From assembly GCA_033344875.1 (NCBI GenBank), contig JAWPMO010000001.1, positions 124,001 through 188,000 of the forward strand: a stretch of DNA of 64,000 nucleotides, written 5' to 3'. This stretch comes from Ilumatobacteraceae bacterium. Its GTDB lineage: Bacteria > Actinomycetota > Acidimicrobiia > Acidimicrobiales > Ilumatobacteraceae. The notes under the pieces are model-generated. The model saw only the letters and a list, made by a program, of their open reading frames with translations. It did no database searches and was not told where the DNA came from. The position numbers and the translations under genes are program-made. Positions 62,398 to 64,000 of the stretch are shown piece after piece (position 1 is the first letter of the stretch; each line of letters begins with the position of its first letter).

Positions 62398-63141
62398 GTG
62401 ACGATACGGGTGGGAGTCAACGGAGCCGGCGGACGGATGGGTGCGGCGGTCTGCGCCGCGGTCGGGGCGGAGGCCGACCTCGAGCTGGTCGCCCGGGTCG
62501 ACGTCGGTGACGAGCTTCGGGCATTCGCCGACGCCGAGTGCGACGTGGTCGTCGACTTCACGGTGGCCGACGCGGCTCGCGTGACGCTGCCGTGGCTGGC
62601 GATGCACGGCATCCACGCCGTCGTCGGGACCACGGGGCTCGGTGACGACGACCTCGAGTCGGTTCGGTCGGCCTTCGGCGACGGCAGCGCGCACTGTCTG
62701 TTGGCGCCGAACTTCGCGATCTCCGCCGTGCTGATGACCCGGTTCGCCGAGCTGGCAGCGCCGTTCTTCGACACCGCGGAGATCATCGAGTACCACCACG
62801 ACCGGAAGATCGATGCGCCGTCGGGTACCGCCGTCAACACCGCCGAACGGATCGCTGCCGCCCGTGGCGATCGTCCGTGGCATGCCGACCCGACCGAGCA
62901 CGAGGTGTACGCGGGTGCGCGCGGAGGGACTTCGCCCGGCGGTGTGCACGTGCACGCCGTTCGGATGCACGGGATGGTCGCCCATCAGGACGTGATCTTC
63001 GGCGCGCAGGGCCAGTCATTGACGATCCGCCAGGACAGCTACGACCGGGACAGCTTCATGCCCGGTGTCGTGCTCGCGTGTCGGCGCATCGCCGAACACC
63101 CCGGTGTGACCGTCGGGCTCGAACACTTCCTCGACATCTGA
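62398..63141 (+). CDS. dapB: 4-hydroxy-tetrahydrodipicolinate reductase
   Basis: DapB catalyses the second committed step of diaminopimelate/lysine synthesis. The 247-aa protein has the nucleotide-binding VGVNGAGGRMGAAV, the VVDFTVADAA and GTTGL motifs, and the catalytic EYHHDRKIDAPSGTA with the His pair and Lys. The C-terminal GVVLACRRIAEHPGVTVGLEHFLDI is typical. The GTG at 62398 is chosen: TACGGT (62385-62390) stands 7 nt before it as a leaderless -10. Confidence 0.96.
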   Translation: MTIRVGVNGAGGRMGAAVCAAVGAEADLELVARVDVGDELRAFADAECDVVVDFTVADAARVTLPWLAMHGIHAVVGTTGLGDDDLESVRSAFGDGSAHCLLAPNFAISAVLMTRFAELAAPFFDTAEIIEYHHDRKIDAPSGTAVNTAERIAAARGDRPWHADPTEHEVYAGARGGTSPGGVHVHAVRMHGMVAHQDVIFGAQGQSLTIRQDSYDRDSFMPGVVLACRRIAEHPGVTVGLEHFLDI

Positions 63142-63145
63142 CACC

Positions 63146-63164
63146 GTCGGCCCCGTGGGCCGAC
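63146..63164. terminator. Hairpin between converging dapB and tpx
   Basis: GTCGGCCC (63146-63153) pairs perfectly with GGGCCGAC (63157-63164) around a 3-nt loop in the 38-bp gap between convergent genes. It is followed by a second GGCCGACCGGCCG repeat. Likely a bidirectional terminator without a U-tract. Confidence 0.5.
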
Positions 63165-63179
63165 CGGCCGACCGGCCGA

Positions 63180-63677
63180 TCAGTCGAGGGCGGCGAGGGC
63201 GGCATCGTAGTCGGGCTCGTCGGCGATCTCGCCGACGAGTTGGGTGTGCACCACCTTGCCGTCGGCGTCGAGCACGACGACCGAGCGAGCGGTGAGGCCC
63301 GCGAGCGGGCCGTCCTGCAGCCGGACGCCGTAGTCCTCGGCGAAGCTGCCGCGGAACGCAGAGCCGGTCTTGACGTTCTCGATGCCCTCGGCACCGCAGA
63401 AGCGGCCGGCGGCGAACGGCAGATCCTCCGACACGCAGAGCACGACCGTGTCGTCACGGTCGGCAGCGCGCTCGTTGAACGTCCGGACGCTCGTCGCGCA
63501 CGTCGGCGTGTCGATGCTCGGGAAGATGTTGAGCACGACCTTTTTGCCGCTCAACGAGTCGGCGGTGATCTCCGACAGGTCGCTGCCGACGAGCGAGAAG
63601 CCCGGGGCAGAGGAGCCGACAGCGGGCAGTTCGCCGCTGGTGTTGAACGGATTGCCGCGAAGTGTGACTTGTGCCAT
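63180..63677 (-). CDS. tpx: Thiol peroxidase (atypical 2-Cys peroxiredoxin)
   Basis: The 165-aa protein reduces hydroperoxides using thioredoxin. The peroxidatic Cys is in [17 protein letters not shown] (about residue 60) and the resolving Cys in [16 protein letters not shown] (about 94), the Tpx pattern. Length and N-terminus ([18 protein letters not shown]) are normal. A -10-like GATACA lies 8 nt before the ATG on the minus strand, suggesting a leaderless mRNA. Confidence 0.95.
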   Translation of the reverse strand: MAQVTLRGNPFNTSGELPAVGSSAPGFSLVGSDLSEITADSLSGKKVVLNIFPSIDTPTCATSVRTFNERAADRDDTVVLCVSEDLPFAAGRFCGAEGIENVKTGSAFRGSFAEDYGVRLQDGPLAGLTARSVVVLDADGKVVHTQLVGEIADEPDYDAALAALD

Positions 63678-63689
63678 CCGCCAGTTGTA

Positions 63690-64000
63690 TCAGCCGGCGG
63701 CGCCCTTGCGGAAGTTGCGGGCGTTCACGGCGATGACGAGCGCCACCGAGATTCCCACGAGCCACCACGAGTAGCGCTGGAGCCAACCCACGAAGTCCTC
63801 GAGTTCTTCTTCGAAGATCTGCGCGAGCCACCAGATCAGTACGAGGCGGCCGAGGATTCCCACCGAGAGCAGCAGTGCCAGTCGACGAGGTGACGTCCGA
63901 TGGATCCCGCTCAATGCCGCGATGAGGTTGCTGCCCGCGAAGAACGGGATGATCACCCACTCGGCCCGGTCGAACATCCGATCGAACTGTTCGAGTGCTT
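63690..64000 (-). CDS. Membrane protein C-terminal part (DedA/VTT-like), partial
   Basis: The frame is open to the window edge, giving the last 102 codons of a gene that begins beyond 64000 (an internal Met lies at 63977). Two or three membrane helices are visible (WVIIPFFAGSNLIAALSGI; RLALLLSVGILGRLVLIWWLAQIF; YSWWLVGISVALVIAVNA). PFFAGSNLIAALSGI followed by an arginine-containing loop resembles the re-entrant segment of DedA/SNARE-associated (VTT) proteins. Without the N-terminus this is tentative. Confidence 0.55.
   Translation of the reverse strand, partial: ALEQFDRMFDRAEWVIIPFFAGSNLIAALSGIHRTSPRRLALLLSVGILGRLVLIWWLAQIFEEELEDFVGWLQRYSWWLVGISVALVIAVNARNFRKGAAG

Overview
The window is a high-GC actinobacterial chromosome segment. 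Gene content and family details point to the Acidimicrobiia, most like an Ilumatobacter-type genome: a secreted protein with the FVPIAPCRVMDTR signature, a DUF222-HNH nuclease, a relic of an NDMA/mycofactocin-type alcohol dehydrogenase, a PopR/ClgR-ClpP cassette and many leaderless starts. This assignment is inference; no rRNA is present to test it.

Layout. 1-3980: end of a dipeptide/oligopeptide ABC transporter operon (permeases, two ATPases), a small membrane protein and secG. 4017-8583: tRNA-Leu(GAG) whose 3' end is the target of a 4.45-kb two-gene integrated element (serine recombinase plus a 925-aa P-loop NTPase). The displaced original tRNA end (with encoded CCA) and its terminator survive at the far side. 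8788-21824: a secreted stalk-like protein, glucan phosphorylase and pyruvate kinase, a lipoprotein phosphodiesterase, an SDR, a toroid-MarC fusion, a TerB-like protein, an alcohol dehydrogenase relic beside an acyl-CoA ligase, an ACT-domain regulator and a SnoaL-like protein. 21902-26002: MFS exporter, pdxS-pdxT-yebC and a peroxiredoxin. 26084-37908: a prepilin carrying two CBM2-like domains, NUDIX, a Ser/Gly-repeat protein, a cation antiporter, proS, DUF222-HNH, sulfotransferase, luciferase-like oxidoreductase, lipoprotein and methionine aminopeptidase. 37976-39987: a small HTH gene, then a clpP pair whose second member has lost two catalytic residues, with a PopR-like regulator and a perfect palindromic operator. 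40086-41102: an oxidoreductase.

41424-48808 is the core translation operon rimP-nusA-ylxR-infB-rbfA-truB-ribF. The usual continuation rpsO-pnp is broken up: a reverse-strand ABC importer (48863-51882) lies before rpsO, and a small secreted protein plus a 1784-aa DNA-binding/kinase/STAND/WD40 receptor lie between rpsO and pnp. pnp is followed by an M16 peptidase, dapB, tpx and a truncated membrane protein at the window edge.

The most interesting items are the compact tRNA-Leu element with its unassigned NTPase cargo, the half-dead ClpP pair under a PopR-type operator, the pilin-CBM2 fusion, the giant multi-domain receptor, the alcohol dehydrogenase deletion relic, and a family of intergenic palindromes (50184-50329, 58286-58316, 61020-61044).
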